A DNA stretch of 64,000 nt from JADJOY01 sp016713535 [NCBI: Deltaproteobacteria bacterium]. GTDB taxonomy: Bacteria > JADJOY01. This document shows, piece by piece, positions 43,988 to 53,443 of the stretch; position 1 is the stretch's first letter; each line of letters opens with the position of its first letter. The stretch covers positions 1 through 64,000 of the forward strand of contig JADJOY010000061.1 of assembly GCA_016713535.1 (NCBI GenBank), written 5' to 3'. A model generated the notes under the pieces. That model was not told the DNA's origin. It searched no databases and worked only from the letters and a program-made list of their open reading frames with translations. The position numbers and the translations under genes are program-made.

Positions 43988-45145
43988 TCAGATCCAGCCC
44001 TTGCGGCGGAAGAACACGATCATCGTGGCGGTCGAGAGCAAGCTGACGATCCAGAAGCTCGGGTACGCCCAGTGCCACTTGAGCTCGGGCAGGTACTCGA
44101 AGTTCATGCCGTAGACGCCGGCGAGGAACGTGATCGGGATGAAGATCGTCGAGATGATGGTGAGGACCTTCATGACCTCGTTCATGCGGTTGCTCATGGC
44201 GGTCATGTAGGACTCGCCGATCCCCATCGCCACCTCGCGGTAGGTCTCGAGGATGTCGATGATCTGCACCAGGTGGTCGTAGACGTCGCGCAGGTAGGTG
44301 CGGGTGGTGTCGCTCAGGCACTCGTGCGGCTCGCGTTGCAGCGTGTGCACCACCTCGCGCAGCGGCCAGAAGTCGCGCCTGAGCACCAGCAGCTCGCGCT
44401 TGAGCGCGTGGACCTTGCGGATCACCGCCGGCGACGGGCGCTCGAGGATCTCGTCCTCGAGTGCCTCGAGGCGATTGCCGTACTCCTCGAGGATCGGGAA
44501 GCAGTGGTCGACCATCGCGTCGATCAGCGCGTAGAGCAGGAAGCTCGCGTCGTTCTGCCGCAGCCGCGAGCCGGCGCGAGCGATGCGCTGCCGGATCGGG
44601 TCCCAGCAGTCACCGGGGGCCTCCTGGAAGGTGAGCACGGTGTTGTGGCCGAGGAACATGCTCACCTGCTCGCTGTCGAGAGCACCGTCGACGAGCATCG
44701 CCATGCGCGCGATCAAGAACAGCCGCGCGTGCTGGTCGCCCGTCGCTTCGTAGGGGTCGACCTTGGGACGCTGGGGAACGTGCACCAGGTCCTCGATCGC
44801 GAGCGGGTGGAGGCTGTACTTGGTGGCGAGCACGCGGATGGCCACCGGGTCGTCGATGCCGTCGACGTTGATCCAGCGCACCACCGTTCCCGGGGCGCGG
44901 TGTTGGTCGAGGAGCGCCTCGACGTCCGTCACGGTCTTCGTCTCGTACCGCTCCGGGCAGTAGTCGATCACGGTGATCGTCGCCGGGCGCTCGGCGCGCG
45001 GCATCGTGAGGAGCTGGTCGTGCTCGATGCCGGGCGCGTCGCCGGGCTTGCCGGTCCGCTTGTGGGGGATGACCAGGTGGATGCTGTCGCTCGAATCGAG
45101 CTCCTCGATCGGCAGCGAGTCGGTGTCCTCGAGCACGGCGTGCAC
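43988..45145 (-). CDS. corA: CorA-family magnesium/divalent cation transporter
   Basis: The product is 385 aa. A large N-terminal cytoplasmic domain leads to a long coiled helix and two C-terminal membrane segments, with the signature GMN at 346-348 (VYGMNF) between them. It imports Mg2+ (sometimes Co2+ or Ni2+) as a pentamer. The start is a GTG at 45145. It is divergent from the queuosine gene, with an 82-base gap. Confidence 0.93.
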   Translation of the reverse strand: MHAVLEDTDSLPIEELDSSDSIHLVIPHKRTGKPGDAPGIEHDQLLTMPRAERPATITVIDYCPERYETKTVTDVEALLDQHRAPGTVVRWINVDGIDDPVAIRVLATKYSLHPLAIEDLVHVPQRPKVDPYEATGDQHARLFLIARMAMLVDGALDSEQVSMFLGHNTVLTFQEAPGDCWDPIRQRIARAGSRLRQNDASFLLYALIDAMVDHCFPILEEYGNRLEALEDEILERPSPAVIRKVHALKRELLVLRRDFWPLREVVHTLQREPHECLSDTTRTYLRDVYDHLVQIIDILETYREVAMGIGESYMTAMSNRMNEVMKVLTIISTIFIPITFLAGVYGMNFEYLPELKWHWAYPSFWIVSLLSTATMIVFFRRKGWI

Positions 45146-45227
45146 CTCGGAGGCGCGAACCGCGGCGGGGCACGAGGCCGGCCGCGGCTCGGTTGAAGGC
45201 CCGTGGTCGCGAACGTACCATGCCGCG

Positions 45228-46256
45228 GTGCCGGCCCACGCAAGCCCGCAGCCACCTCACCTCGTGACCCGTCCCCGCGCACTCCTCGCACGACGACCCG
45301 ACCCGCTCGGCGTGCTGGTGTCGACGGCGCCGCTGGTCGAGGGCGCGCGTCACGTCGCGATCGACCACGAACGCGTGGACCGGGTCGCGGCCGAGCTCGC
45401 TCGCGCCGAGCGGCGCGCGCCGGCCTGGCACCGCGACGAGCTCTTCTTCGACGGTACGGCGCGCAGCGTGACGTACGTGCTCCTCGTCGACGCGGTGAAC
45501 TTCTGCTTCTGGGGCGAGCCGCGCTGGAAGTACCGCTTCCGCGGCCGGTGGCTCGACGGCTACTGGGCGCTCGCCGCGGCGCTGACGCGCGCGGTGGCGG
45601 CGACTCCGGCGCTCCTCGAGGCCGACTTCCTTGCCGAGCTCGAGCCGCGTTTCTTCGCGCGCGTGTTCCGTGGCCAGGGGGAGATCCCGCTCTTCGAGCA
45701 GCGCTGGCGGAACGCGAGAGAGCTCGGCCGCGCGCTGCGCGACCGATGGTCGGGCCGCGGGACGGCTCTGGTCGAGGAAGCGCGCGGCAGCGCGCCGGCG
45801 CTGGCGCGACTGGTCGCCGAGTCGCTGCCATCGTTCGACGACGTGGCGCTCCACGACGGGCGCGAGGTGCGCTTCCTGAAGCGCGCCCAGATCCTGGTGG
45901 CCGACCTGTGGGGGGCGTTCGGTGGGAAGCGCTGGGGTGCCTTCGGCGATCTCGAGCACCTCACCGCGTTCGCCGACTACAAGCTGCCGCAGGTGCTGCG
46001 CGCGTGGGGGATCCTGCGCTACGCGCCGGCACTCGCCGCGCGGGTGGGCCGGAAGGTGCTGCTCCCGCCGGGCTCGCTCGAGGAGCTCGAGATCCGCGCC
46101 GCCACCGTGTGGGCGGTCGAGTGGCTGCGCGAGGCGCTCCACCGTGAGGGCGTGGTGGTGAGCAGCACCGAGGTCGACTGGCTGCTGTGGGACGCGGGGC
46201 AGCGCGCGCTCCCCGACATGAAGCCCTACCACCGCACCCGAACGATCTATTACTGA
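45228..46256 (+). CDS. Queuosine salvage family protein (DUF2419/Qng1-like)
   Basis: Qng1-type enzymes are N-glycosylases that release queuine from queuosine nucleotides for reuse in tRNA. The product is 342 aa, as in the family. Typical segments are VDAVNFCFWGEPRW, LTAFADYKLPQVLRAWGILRY, EIRAATVWAVEWLREAL and the end YHRTRTIYY. The start is probably GTG 45228. It has no partner gene nearby. Confidence 0.85.
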   Translation: MPAHASPQPPHLVTRPRALLARRPDPLGVLVSTAPLVEGARHVAIDHERVDRVAAELARAERRAPAWHRDELFFDGTARSVTYVLLVDAVNFCFWGEPRWKYRFRGRWLDGYWALAAALTRAVAATPALLEADFLAELEPRFFARVFRGQGEIPLFEQRWRNARELGRALRDRWSGRGTALVEEARGSAPALARLVAESLPSFDDVALHDGREVRFLKRAQILVADLWGAFGGKRWGAFGDLEHLTAFADYKLPQVLRAWGILRYAPALAARVGRKVLLPPGSLEELEIRAATVWAVEWLREALHREGVVVSSTEVDWLLWDAGQRALPDMKPYHRTRTIYY

Positions 46257-46305
46257 GAGTCCGTGAACCTTTCGATCTCCCTTCCCGATGGGAGGCGCAT
46301 GCGGA

Positions 46306-46375
46306 CGGCGGCGGGGGATGGACCCCCCGCCGCTACGGTGGCTTTCGTAGCGCGGGGGGCTCCGTCCCCCCGCGA
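46306..46375. repeat. Head-to-head GTAG-type REP pair
   Basis: A reverse copy (GCGGCGGGGG paired with CCCCCCGCCGC, then CTAC at 46333-46336) faces a forward copy (GTAG 46347-46350, CGCGGGGGG / CCCCCCGCG, loop ctccgt). The two tetranucleotides are 10 bases apart. The forward stem is a variant of the RAYT2-type stem, with matching changes on both sides. It sits between the queuosine gene and a VOC gene. Confidence 0.82.
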
Positions 46376-46392
46376 ACGCCGGGAGACACGCC

Positions 46393-47012
46393 ATGCCGAC
46401 CAGGCGTAAGCCCGCCGACCCCGTGACGCTCCTCGAGACGCTGGGCGTGAAGCCGCGTCTACCCGACGCCGCCGACGCGGCGCGGATCGCGGCCTCCATC
46501 GCGAGCGAGGCGTCGAAGCCGCTGGTCGAGACGTCGCGAAGGCTGCTCGCGCGGCTGGCGGGCCGCGAGGAGCTCTCGGTCCATCACGTGGCGGTGGTGG
46601 TGTCGAGCCTGCCCCGCGCCGAGCACTTCTATCGCGACGTCCTCGGCCTGCCGGTGATGCAGCGCTGGACCGACGACCGCGGCCGCTCACGCTCGGTGTG
46701 GCTGGGGCTCGGCGGCGGCGGGTTCCTCGCGGTCGAGCGCGCCGAGCGCACGCGCCCCAAGCGCGGTGACGAGGCGCCCGGCTGGCACTGCGTCGCGTTC
46801 GGCATCGAAGCCGCGAGCCGCGAGCGCTGGCGCGCGCGCCTCGAGCGCGCGGGCCACCGGTGTTCCGGGAGACCGCCTTCACGCTCTACGTGCGCGATCC
46901 CGATGGCAACGTGGTCGCGCTCAGCCACCACCCCGTGGCGGTGGAGGTCGAGAAGCCCGCGCCCAGTCCGCACCGCAGACGCCCCGCCTCGTTACCGGCC
47001 CGCCGGCGCTGA
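46393..47012 (+). CDS. VOC/glyoxalase family protein, one frameshift
   Basis: An N-terminal extension of ~60 residues precedes a VOC domain (SVHHVAVVVSSLPRAEHFYRDVLGLPV, then FTLYVRDPDGNVVALSHH after a shift near 46858). Corrected, it is about 206 aa, ending at TGA 47010-47012 in an Arg-rich tail. The substrate is unknown. The start ATG 46393 follows GGGAGA. Confidence 0.72.
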
Positions 47013-47094
47013 GCCCGGGCGTGTCATCGCCTCGCGAGAGGCACGCGCCAGAGGCGCGCCGACGAGCTCGAGCCGAGTCGATGTGGGGGTGGGG

Positions 47095-47144
47095 CCCCGC
47101 AGAAGCCGCGCTTCTTGCGGGGTGGGGGTCTGGAACAGGCCCCC
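47095..47144. terminator. Hairpin cluster between convergent genes
   Basis: CCCCGCA / TGCGGGG plus GAAGC / GCTTC (one bulged T) form a 12-bp stem with a three-base loop at 47095-47122. A second hairpin, GGGGG-CTG / CAG-CCCCC with a T-G pair, follows at 47124-47144. The position between the convergent VOC and DUF1302 genes suggests a two-way terminator, although no T-run is present. Confidence 0.5.
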
Positions 47145-47198
47145 GAGGAAGCATCGGTAGGCGCGAGGACCTCGCATCCGTGAGTTTCTCGGCGCCGC

Positions 47199-48782
47199 TC
47201 ACTGCCAGGCGTAGACCACGTTCGCGAAGGCCTCGTCGTTGCGGCGGAACTGGCCGAGGAGCCCGTCGTCGGGGCCCTCGATCACCAGCACGCCGGCCTC
47301 GGCGGTGAGGCCGTCGAGGACCTGGTAGCCGAGCTTCGGCATCACCACGAACTCGCCCCGCGCCATGATCCACACACTCGTGAGGTCCACCGTGAGGGTC
47401 TCGCGCAGGAAGCTGCGCCGCATCTGCAGGAGCAGCCGTCCCTCGAGCTGCTCCTGGATCAGGCCCGGCACCGGGTCGAGCATGACGTCGAGGTAGCCGA
47501 CGACGTCGAAGATCCAGTCGCCGGTCACGTATTCGACCTGCAGGCCGCTGTTCACGGTGTCGCGCTCGACCGAGATCGGGATCGCGGGGATGGGCAGCGT
47601 CTGGTTGAAGTACTGCTCGGGGAAGTCGGCGAGGAACTGCTCGACCAGCGGCTGGAAGTCGACGAAGTTCGGGTTGGTGAAGAGCGTGTCGGTGCTGATG
47701 TCGTAGTTGAAGCGCCGCCCCTGGATGTAGGCGAAGTTGCCCTTGATCGTGAGGTCCCAGGCGGAGGTCGAGAAGCCGCCGCCGAAGAGGCGGATGCGGT
47801 CGAGGCGCGGCGTGAACACCATGTCCGCCGTGACCGTCGGGGGTGTGCCGAGGCCGGGCGAGAACGAGGTCATCGTCCCCGACAGCTCACCCGTGGGGAT
47901 GGTGTCGTAGCCGTCGAAGTAGGAGAGGTCGACGTCGAAGCCGCCCACGAACGCGCTCCACTGACCGGCCCACTGGAGGTGATTCGCCGAGATCGACAGC
48001 GCCTCGCCCTCGCTGACCGTGAGGTTGGTCGTCACCGGGAAGGGCGAGAGACGGTTGAACGGCGGCTCGTCGCTCAGGAGGCCCGGGTCGACGATCACCT
48101 CCTGCGGGATGCGCAGGAGCGGCGGATACCAGCGCTCCTCCTCGGTGGGCAGCCGGAACGAGCCCGCGATCGGCAGGAACACGCCCTCGAGGACCATCAT
48201 CTCGAACGGTCCGGTGGAGGTGACCTGATCGGGGATGAACTTGAAGTCGACCGCCGGGATCCCGATCTTCGAGGCGCTCTCGATCTCGTCGAGGGGGCGG
48301 GTGAACTCGGCCGGGTTCAAGCGGTCGGTCGGGTTCTGCGCGTCGAGCTTTCCCCACGCGAACTTCTGGATGCCGGCGCGCAGCGCCGACGCCGGCAGCT
48401 CGAGGTCGAGGTAGGCCTCCTCGAACTCCACGTACGGCGTCGAGTCCTGGAACACCGAGCGGAAGTCGTGGACGTTGTGCTCGTTGCTCGGGTCGAGGAC
48501 GGTGCCGTCGGAGCGCATCAGCGTGCGCGTGACGATCTTGGCCTTCGAGCCGAGCGCGGCCTCGGCGTGCAGTCCGAGGTCGAAGGTCGGGTACTCGGTG
48601 GGCGTGCCGTCGTCGAAGCGCAGCACCGCGCGCAGCTTGGCGGAGGCGTCGGCGTCGAGCTTCAGCGCGCCGGCCTCCGCCTCGTAGCCGCGCGCGGAAC
48701 CTGCGCTCAGCACGGCGGCGGCCACGCCCGCGAGCGCGCGCAACCAGCCGGCGCGCATCCGGGGGAGGGCGAGACGGCTCAC
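47199..48782 (-). CDS. DUF1302-family outer-membrane beta-barrel protein
   Basis: The product is 527 aa with a signal peptide (GTG 48782; ATG 48758 is an alternative). The mature protein alternates short beta segments with aromatic residues (AEAALGSKAKIV, VEFEEAYLDLELP, AGIQKFAWGKLDAQNPTDRLNP), the pattern of DUF1302 outer-membrane barrels. They often accompany LolA-like proteins and RND-type lipid exporters, and the LolA-like gene is directly upstream. A role in envelope lipid export is inferred. The terminus (WQ) is a little unusual for an outer-membrane protein. Confidence 0.78.
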   Translation of the reverse strand: MSRLALPRMRAGWLRALAGVAAAVLSAGSARGYEAEAGALKLDADASAKLRAVLRFDDGTPTEYPTFDLGLHAEAALGSKAKIVTRTLMRSDGTVLDPSNEHNVHDFRSVFQDSTPYVEFEEAYLDLELPASALRAGIQKFAWGKLDAQNPTDRLNPAEFTRPLDEIESASKIGIPAVDFKFIPDQVTSTGPFEMMVLEGVFLPIAGSFRLPTEEERWYPPLLRIPQEVIVDPGLLSDEPPFNRLSPFPVTTNLTVSEGEALSISANHLQWAGQWSAFVGGFDVDLSYFDGYDTIPTGELSGTMTSFSPGLGTPPTVTADMVFTPRLDRIRLFGGGFSTSAWDLTIKGNFAYIQGRRFNYDISTDTLFTNPNFVDFQPLVEQFLADFPEQYFNQTLPIPAIPISVERDTVNSGLQVEYVTGDWIFDVVGYLDVMLDPVPGLIQEQLEGRLLLQMRRSFLRETLTVDLTSVWIMARGEFVVMPKLGYQVLDGLTAEAGVLVIEGPDDGLLGQFRRNDEAFANVVYAWQ

Positions 48783-48850
48783 GGCGGTCGCGGTCGCGAG
48801 GGAAACGGTTCAGCGAGGCGGGGCAGGGGACGCCGTGGGTCGCGGCAGGA

Positions 48851-49642
48851 TCACGGACCCTTCTCGAGCATGCGCTGCGTGAACAGCTCGTCGTCGAGGG
48901 GCTTGTCGAACTCGAGGCCGTCCATCTCGAGGAGCGTCTTGTGGCCGCTGTCGGCGCTCGTCATCTCGAGCTTCGCCGGGGTGGGGATGCCGTCCACCAC
49001 CGTGACGGCCTGGACCATCAGGGTCTTCTCGAGCGCGCCCTTGCGATCGTAGAACTCGGCCTTGGCCGGCAGGTAGTCGCTCTTGCGGATGTAGCTCACC
49101 GCCTTCGAGTACTCGTCGTCCTCCTCGAGCTTCTTGGGAGTGCTCTCGATCACCCACACCGCCTGGTCGCCGACGGTGTCCTCGCGCAGCAGCTTGTGCT
49201 CGTCGTCGTCGACGTCGCGGGTGGCCATGTCGTCGTACGAGAAGTCGGTGCCCATGAAGCTCTGGTTCTTGTTCGACGACGTGATCTTGCGGGTGCGCTT
49301 GAGGGCCGGGAGGTAGAGCCACTGGTCGTCGTCCTGATCGGCCGCCTTGTAGCCGAACTGGAGGAAGCCCGTGCCCTTGACGTCCGCGGGCTCGAGGAAG
49401 AAGAGCACCGACTTGCTGTCCGGGCCGTACTTCTTGGTGTAGGTGGTGACCTTGCGAACCCGCTTGTCGCCGGACTTGTCGACCAGCGTCATCGTCATGT
49501 TGCCGCGGCGGGTCTGCGGCTTTTCCTGGATGGCCTGCGACTGCTGCATGACGTCGTGAGCGCTGATCGCGTGGGCGGTGCCGCCGAGCAGCAAGGAGAG
49601 CGCCGTCGCCGCGCAGACGAGACGAAGGGTGGGTCGCGACAT
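48851..49642 (-). CDS. Outer-membrane lipoprotein-sorting (LolA-like) periplasmic protein
   Basis: The product is 263 aa from ATG 49642, with AGGAG seven bases upstream and a clear signal peptide (SLLLGGTAHA). The mature part, RGNMTMTLVDKSGDKRVRK through FFLEPADVKGTGFL and KRTRKITSSNKNQSFMGTDFSYDDM, is typical of the COG2834-type LolA relatives found with RND lipid transporters. It probably carries a lipid cargo between membranes. It lies 69 bases before the DUF1302 gene, likely one operon. Confidence 0.8.
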   Translation of the reverse strand: MSRPTLRLVCAATALSLLLGGTAHAISAHDVMQQSQAIQEKPQTRRGNMTMTLVDKSGDKRVRKVTTYTKKYGPDSKSVLFFLEPADVKGTGFLQFGYKAADQDDDQWLYLPALKRTRKITSSNKNQSFMGTDFSYDDMATRDVDDDEHKLLREDTVGDQAVWVIESTPKKLEEDDEYSKAVSYIRKSDYLPAKAEFYDRKGALEKTLMVQAVTVVDGIPTPAKLEMTSADSGHKTLLEMDGLEFDKPLDDELFTQRMLEKGP

Positions 49643-49712
49643 GACTCGAACTCCTATCGGCTTTCGCCGTGCGGGTGGCGCCGCCTCGCGCGCGGCGCCG
49701 AAGCGGCGCGCC

Positions 49713-49742
49713 ATTATTCGGATTCCTCTCTTAGCGCGTCAA
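49713..49742 (-). promoter_or_regulatory. Probable sigma-70-type promoter of the LolA-like/DUF1302 operon
   Basis: On the minus strand TTGACG (49742-49737) and AATAAT (49718-49713) are separated by 18 bases, each one base off consensus. The -10 lies about 71 bases before the ATG at 49642. Confidence 0.55.
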
Positions 49743-49753
49743 GGTCGGGAACG

Positions 49754-49765
49754 GAAACGCGTTTC
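49754..49765. promoter_or_regulatory. Palindromic operator candidate
   Basis: GAAACGCGTTTC is a perfect 12-bp palindrome, 12 bases upstream of the -35 of the minus-strand promoter and in the gap shared with the kinase gene. It could bind a dimeric regulator (an activator given its position upstream of the -35). No regulator gene is adjacent. Confidence 0.4.
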
Positions 49766-49838
49766 ACTTGCTTTCGCTAAGGTCTGGAAATAGCACGAGC
49801 TTTCTTCTTCTGGCGGGAGTTGGCGCGCTGACGCGCCG

Positions 49839-49856
49839 TGTCAAATTTTCTTGACA
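49839..49856. promoter_or_regulatory. Inverted repeat TGTCAA-N6-TTGACA upstream of the deoxynucleoside kinase
   Basis: The two 6-base arms are perfect and the right arm is also a consensus -35 hexamer, about 87 bases before the ATG at 49943. A clear -10 is missing at 16-18 bases, so this may be an operator overlapping a weak promoter. Confidence 0.4.
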
Positions 49857-49942
49857 GTGGCGGAGACCGCGCTACGCAAGCACCTTCGCGCGTGTTCCCG
49901 CGGGTTCTCCGACCGGACGCCGAGCTTCCGCCTCCTCTCGCC

Positions 49943-50581
49943 ATGGAAGCCCCCCGGTACATCGTCATCGAAGGCCCCATCGGGGTCGGCAAGACGAGCC
50001 TCGCCAAGCTCCTGGCGGAGGAGCTGCGGGCCCGCTGCATCTTCGAGAAGGTCGACGAGAACCCGTTCCTCGGGAAGTTCTACCAGGACCGCGCCAAGCA
50101 CGCGTTCCAGACCCAGATCTTCTTCCTGCTCAGTTGTCCAGAGCAGAAGCTGATCGGGCAGGGGGATCTCTTCCAGCGGGTCACGCTCGCGGACTACCTG
50201 TTCGCGAAGGACCGGATCTTCGCGCACCTGAACCTCGACGAGAACGAGGTCGCGCTCTACGAGCAGATCTACCGGCTGCTGGATGCGCGCATCGTGAAGC
50301 CCGATCTGGTGGTCTACCTTCAGGCCCGCCCGGAAGTGCTGATGCAGCGCATCCGCAAGCGCGGCGTCGACTTCGAGCGCAACATCACCGCGCCCTACCT
50401 CGAAGAGCTCACGCGCGCGTACAACGAGTTCTTCTTCCAGTACTCGGAGACGCCGCTGCTCGTGGTGCACACCTCGGAGATCGACTTCGTCGAGCGGCGC
50501 GAGGACTTCGACAACCTGGTTCGCGAGATCCGCCGCATGCGCGGCGGGACGCAGTACTATCAGCCCATCGGTTCACGCTGA
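49943..50581 (+). CDS. Deoxynucleoside kinase (deoxyadenosine/deoxyguanosine kinase type)
   Basis: It salvages deoxynucleosides by phosphorylation at the 5' position. The product is 212 aa from ATG 49943. The Walker A loop GPIGVGKT is at 11-18, followed by the family pattern FEKVDENPFLGKFYQD, QTQIFFLL, ADYLFAKDRIFAHLNL and VYLQARPEVLMQRIRKRG (lid). Base preference cannot be fixed from sequence. The gap to panB (50582-50807) holds nothing that I can name. Confidence 0.88.
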   Translation: MEAPRYIVIEGPIGVGKTSLAKLLAEELRARCIFEKVDENPFLGKFYQDRAKHAFQTQIFFLLSCPEQKLIGQGDLFQRVTLADYLFAKDRIFAHLNLDENEVALYEQIYRLLDARIVKPDLVVYLQARPEVLMQRIRKRGVDFERNITAPYLEELTRAYNEFFFQYSETPLLVVHTSEIDFVERREDFDNLVREIRRMRGGTQYYQPIGSR

Positions 50582-50807
50582 GCCGGACCACCGCCGGCCG
50601 AAGGAGCTCGTACCCTCGCTCGACCCGAAGCGCTCGAACCGTTCCCCGCGCCGTGAAACGCCACCTCGGTGAGCGCGAGCGCCCGGGAGCGAAGCGAGCC
50701 GCCGACGTCATCCGGAGCCGAGAGTACCCCGCACCGACCACCCGTGGAGCCCGGCTCGAACAGGCGCTCGATCGTCGCGACCGCACGACGGGCAGCCGGA
50801 GGAAGCC

Positions 50808-51627
50808 ATGAGCCCGAAGCCGAAGTCGAAGAAAGTCACCGTTCCCGAGCTGGTCGCGATGAAGGGCCGTGGTGAGAAGATCACCATGGTCACCTGCTAC
50901 GACGCGACCTTCATGCGCATCCTCGACCAGGCTGGCGTCGAGATGGTGCTGGTGGGCGACAGCCTCGGCATGGTCATCCAGGGGCGATCCAGCACGCTCG
51001 AGGTGACGCTCGAGGACATGATCTACCACGGTCGCATCGTGGCCCGCGGGCTCACGCACGCGCACCTCGTCCTCGACATGCCGTTCGGCAGCTACCAGGT
51101 CTCGGTCGAGGAGGCGGCGCGCAACGCGGCGCGGCTGGTGAAGGAGGGCGGTGCCGAGTCGGTGAAGGTCGAGGGCGGACGCGAGGTCGCGGCGGTGGTT
51201 CACGCCATCCATCGCATGGGAGTCCCGGTGGTGGGCCACCTCGGGCTCACGCCTCAGTCGATCCACCAGCTCGGAGGTTTCCGGATCCAGGGGCGCACCC
51301 GCGACACCGCGCAGGCGCTCCTCGAGGACGCGCAGGCGCTCGAGGAGGCCGGCGCGTTCGCGATCGTGCTCGAGGGAATCCCGGGCGAGCTCGCCGAGAA
51401 GGTGACCGCCGCGATCCGGGTCCCGACGATCGGTATCGGCGCCGGTCCCGGCTGCGACGGCCAGGTGCTCGTGATCTACGACCTGCTCGGCATGGACAAC
51501 AACTGGAATCCCAAGTTCACCAAGAAGTACGCGAACCTCAACGACGTGATCGTGAAGGCCGTGAGCGCTTACATCGAGGACGTGAAGAGCGGCTCGTTCC
51601 CCGGCCCCGGAGCACACCTTCCACTGA
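50808..51627 (+). CDS. panB: 3-methyl-2-oxobutanoate hydroxymethyltransferase, one frameshift near the end
   Basis: It transfers a hydroxymethyl group from methylene-THF to ketoisovalerate, the first step of pantothenate synthesis. Motifs: MVTCYDATFMRILDQAGVEMVLVGDSLGMV, GSYQVS, VKVEGG, VGHLGLTPQS, IGIGAGPGCDGQVLV. A single extra base near 51608 replaces the expected C-terminus (FPGPEHTFH, TGA 51625-51627) with a false extension. About 272 aa. panC starts 10 bases later. Confidence 0.9.
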
Positions 51628-51637
51628 GCCGAATGCC

Positions 51638-52486
51638 GTGGACACGATCCCGTCGATCACCGCGATGCAGTCGCGGAGCGAGCGCGAGCGCGGCGCGGGA
51701 CGCCGCGTCGCGCTCGTCCCCACCATGGGCTACCTCCACGAAGGGCACCTGAGCCTGGTGCGCGAGGCGCGGGGCCGCGCCGACGTGGTCGTGGTCAGCC
51801 TGTTCGTCAACAAGATCCAGTTCAACGACGCCAGGGACTTCGACAGCTATCCGCGCGACCTCGGGCGGGACGCGCGGATGCTCGAGAGCGTCGGTGCCGA
51901 CGTGCTGTTCGCGCCCGAGCACGAGGACATGTACCCGCGCGGCTTCCGCACTAGCGTCGAGGTCGACGGCATCACCGAGCGCCTGTGCGGCGCCTTCCGC
52001 CCCGGCCACTTCCGCGGGGTCACCACCGTGGTCGCCAAGCTCTTCCACGCGACGCGCCCGCACGTCGCGATCTTCGGTGAGAAGGACTACCAGCAGCTCG
52101 TCACGATCCGCACCATGGCGCGCGATCTGAACATGGGGATCGAGGTGATCGGCTTGCCGACGGTGCGCGAGCCCGATGGGCTCGCGATGTCGAGTCGCAA
52201 CGTGCGTCTCACGCCCGAGCAGCGTGAGCTGGCGCGGGCGATCCCGGACACGCTCTTCGAGGCCGCGAAGCGGGTCCGCGGGGGTGAGAAGGACGCCGCG
52301 GGCTTGGCGGGCTGGGTGCGCGAGCGGCTCGCGCGGACGGCGCAGTTCCGAGTCGAATACGTCGAGATCGTGGACGCCGAGGACCTCGCCCCGCTGACCG
52401 AGCTGGTGCGCCCGGCTCGGCTCGCCATTGCGCTGCATTTGGGACATACCCGCCTCATCGACAACGTCGCGCTCGATCCTGCATGA
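51638..52486 (+). CDS. panC: Pantothenate synthetase
   Basis: It condenses pantoate and beta-alanine with ATP to make pantothenate. The product is 282 aa from GTG 51638; an ATG at 51633 is in another frame. The HxGH-type ATP site is MGYLHEGH (His34, His37), and the second signature is GLAMSSRN, with FGEKDYQQL between. It lies downstream of panB. Confidence 0.92.
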   Translation: MDTIPSITAMQSRSERERGAGRRVALVPTMGYLHEGHLSLVREARGRADVVVVSLFVNKIQFNDARDFDSYPRDLGRDARMLESVGADVLFAPEHEDMYPRGFRTSVEVDGITERLCGAFRPGHFRGVTTVVAKLFHATRPHVAIFGEKDYQQLVTIRTMARDLNMGIEVIGLPTVREPDGLAMSSRNVRLTPEQRELARAIPDTLFEAAKRVRGGEKDAAGLAGWVRERLARTAQFRVEYVEIVDAEDLAPLTELVRPARLAIALHLGHTRLIDNVALDPA

Positions 52487-52657
52487 TGGTCAGAACTCGT
52501 CGAGATCGTTGCCGAAAGGGCGGGTCTCCTCGAAACGTTCCGGATCGGGTAAAGGAAATGCGGGCACGAATGACGCGGTAGCGCTACAATTGACCCGAGT
52601 CCTCAGTGCGGGATGCGACCTCGATGCCCGAGGCGGATACCCGCGAAGGAGAACTGG

Positions 52658-53062
52658 ATGATCCGCTCGATGATGAAGTCCAAGATTCACCGCGCCACGG
52701 TCACCGACGCCAACCTCAACTACGTGGGGAGTGTGACGATCGACCGTGACCTGCTCGAGGCCTCCGACATCTATCCCCTACGAGCAGGTGTGCATCTGGA
52801 ACGTGACGAACGGTGAGCGCTTCGAGACCTACGCCATCGAAGGACCCCGGGAGGCGGTGACATCTGCCCCAATGGCGCGGCGGCGCGCAAGGTCGCGGTA
52901 GGCGACGTGGTCATCATCGCGACCTACGCCCAGATGAGCGACGCCGAGGCCATCCAGCACAAGCCGACGGTCGTGCTGGTCGACGAGGCGAACAAGATCG
53001 TGAGCGTGAGCGCCGACGAGGTCGCGTTCACACCCAGCCCCAAGCTCCGCGCCGTCGGCTGA
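52658..53062 (+). CDS. panD: Aspartate 1-decarboxylase, two compensating frameshifts
   Basis: It makes beta-alanine from aspartate, supplying panC. Translation starts at ATG 52658 after an excellent GAAGGAG site. The self-cleavage site Gly24-Ser25 (NYVGSVTID) is at the canonical position. The frame shifts near 52778 (extra C) and near 52855; corrected, it continues [34 protein letters not shown] to TGA 53060-53062, about 134 aa. The three pan genes are thus together. Confidence 0.85.
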
Positions 53063-53149
53063 GCCACGGCGCCCCGGACGGCGCGTTCACGAGAGCCCGA
53101 TTCCGAAGAGGGATGGGGCTCGGCACTCCACAGGGGCTGGGCGCCTGTT

Positions 53150-53172
53150 GCGCGTTGCGCCTCGCAACGCGC
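53150..53172. terminator. Perfect 10-bp hairpin after panD
   Basis: GCGCGTTGCG and CGCAACGCGC are separated by CCT, a very stable stem-loop 88 bases after the panD stop, without a T-run. The 53063-53443 gap contains another dyad (GAGGGGA / TCCCCTC, 53393-53408) close to the start of the next gene and no supportable gene. Confidence 0.5.
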
Positions 53173-53443
53173 GCCAGGCCCTCTGGCGCTGGGCTCCGCA
53201 GCGCACCGTGCACGCTTCGGTTGCGGGCCGGAGGCGTGGCCGGTAGACCGGGAAAACCGCAGAGAGCAACACGAAAGCAAGTCGTCCCGCGGGGTTGCGC
53301 GGCGCACGGCACGGCTTCGGCGGGCGCTGGTTCCTCGGGACGAGGCCGCGGGGTTGACCGCGCTCGCAGGATCACGCACCAGAGGCACCCACGAGGGGAC
53401 TTCCCCTCTGAACGGGTGCGTCGTCCAGAGAGGGTTTCGTAAG

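Noticed and set aside
42556-44321. Repetitive open frames across the 69-bp array
   Set aside because: Same reason as for the 72-bp array; the conserved element is a DNA hairpin, and the real genes are dnaE2 and corA on either side.
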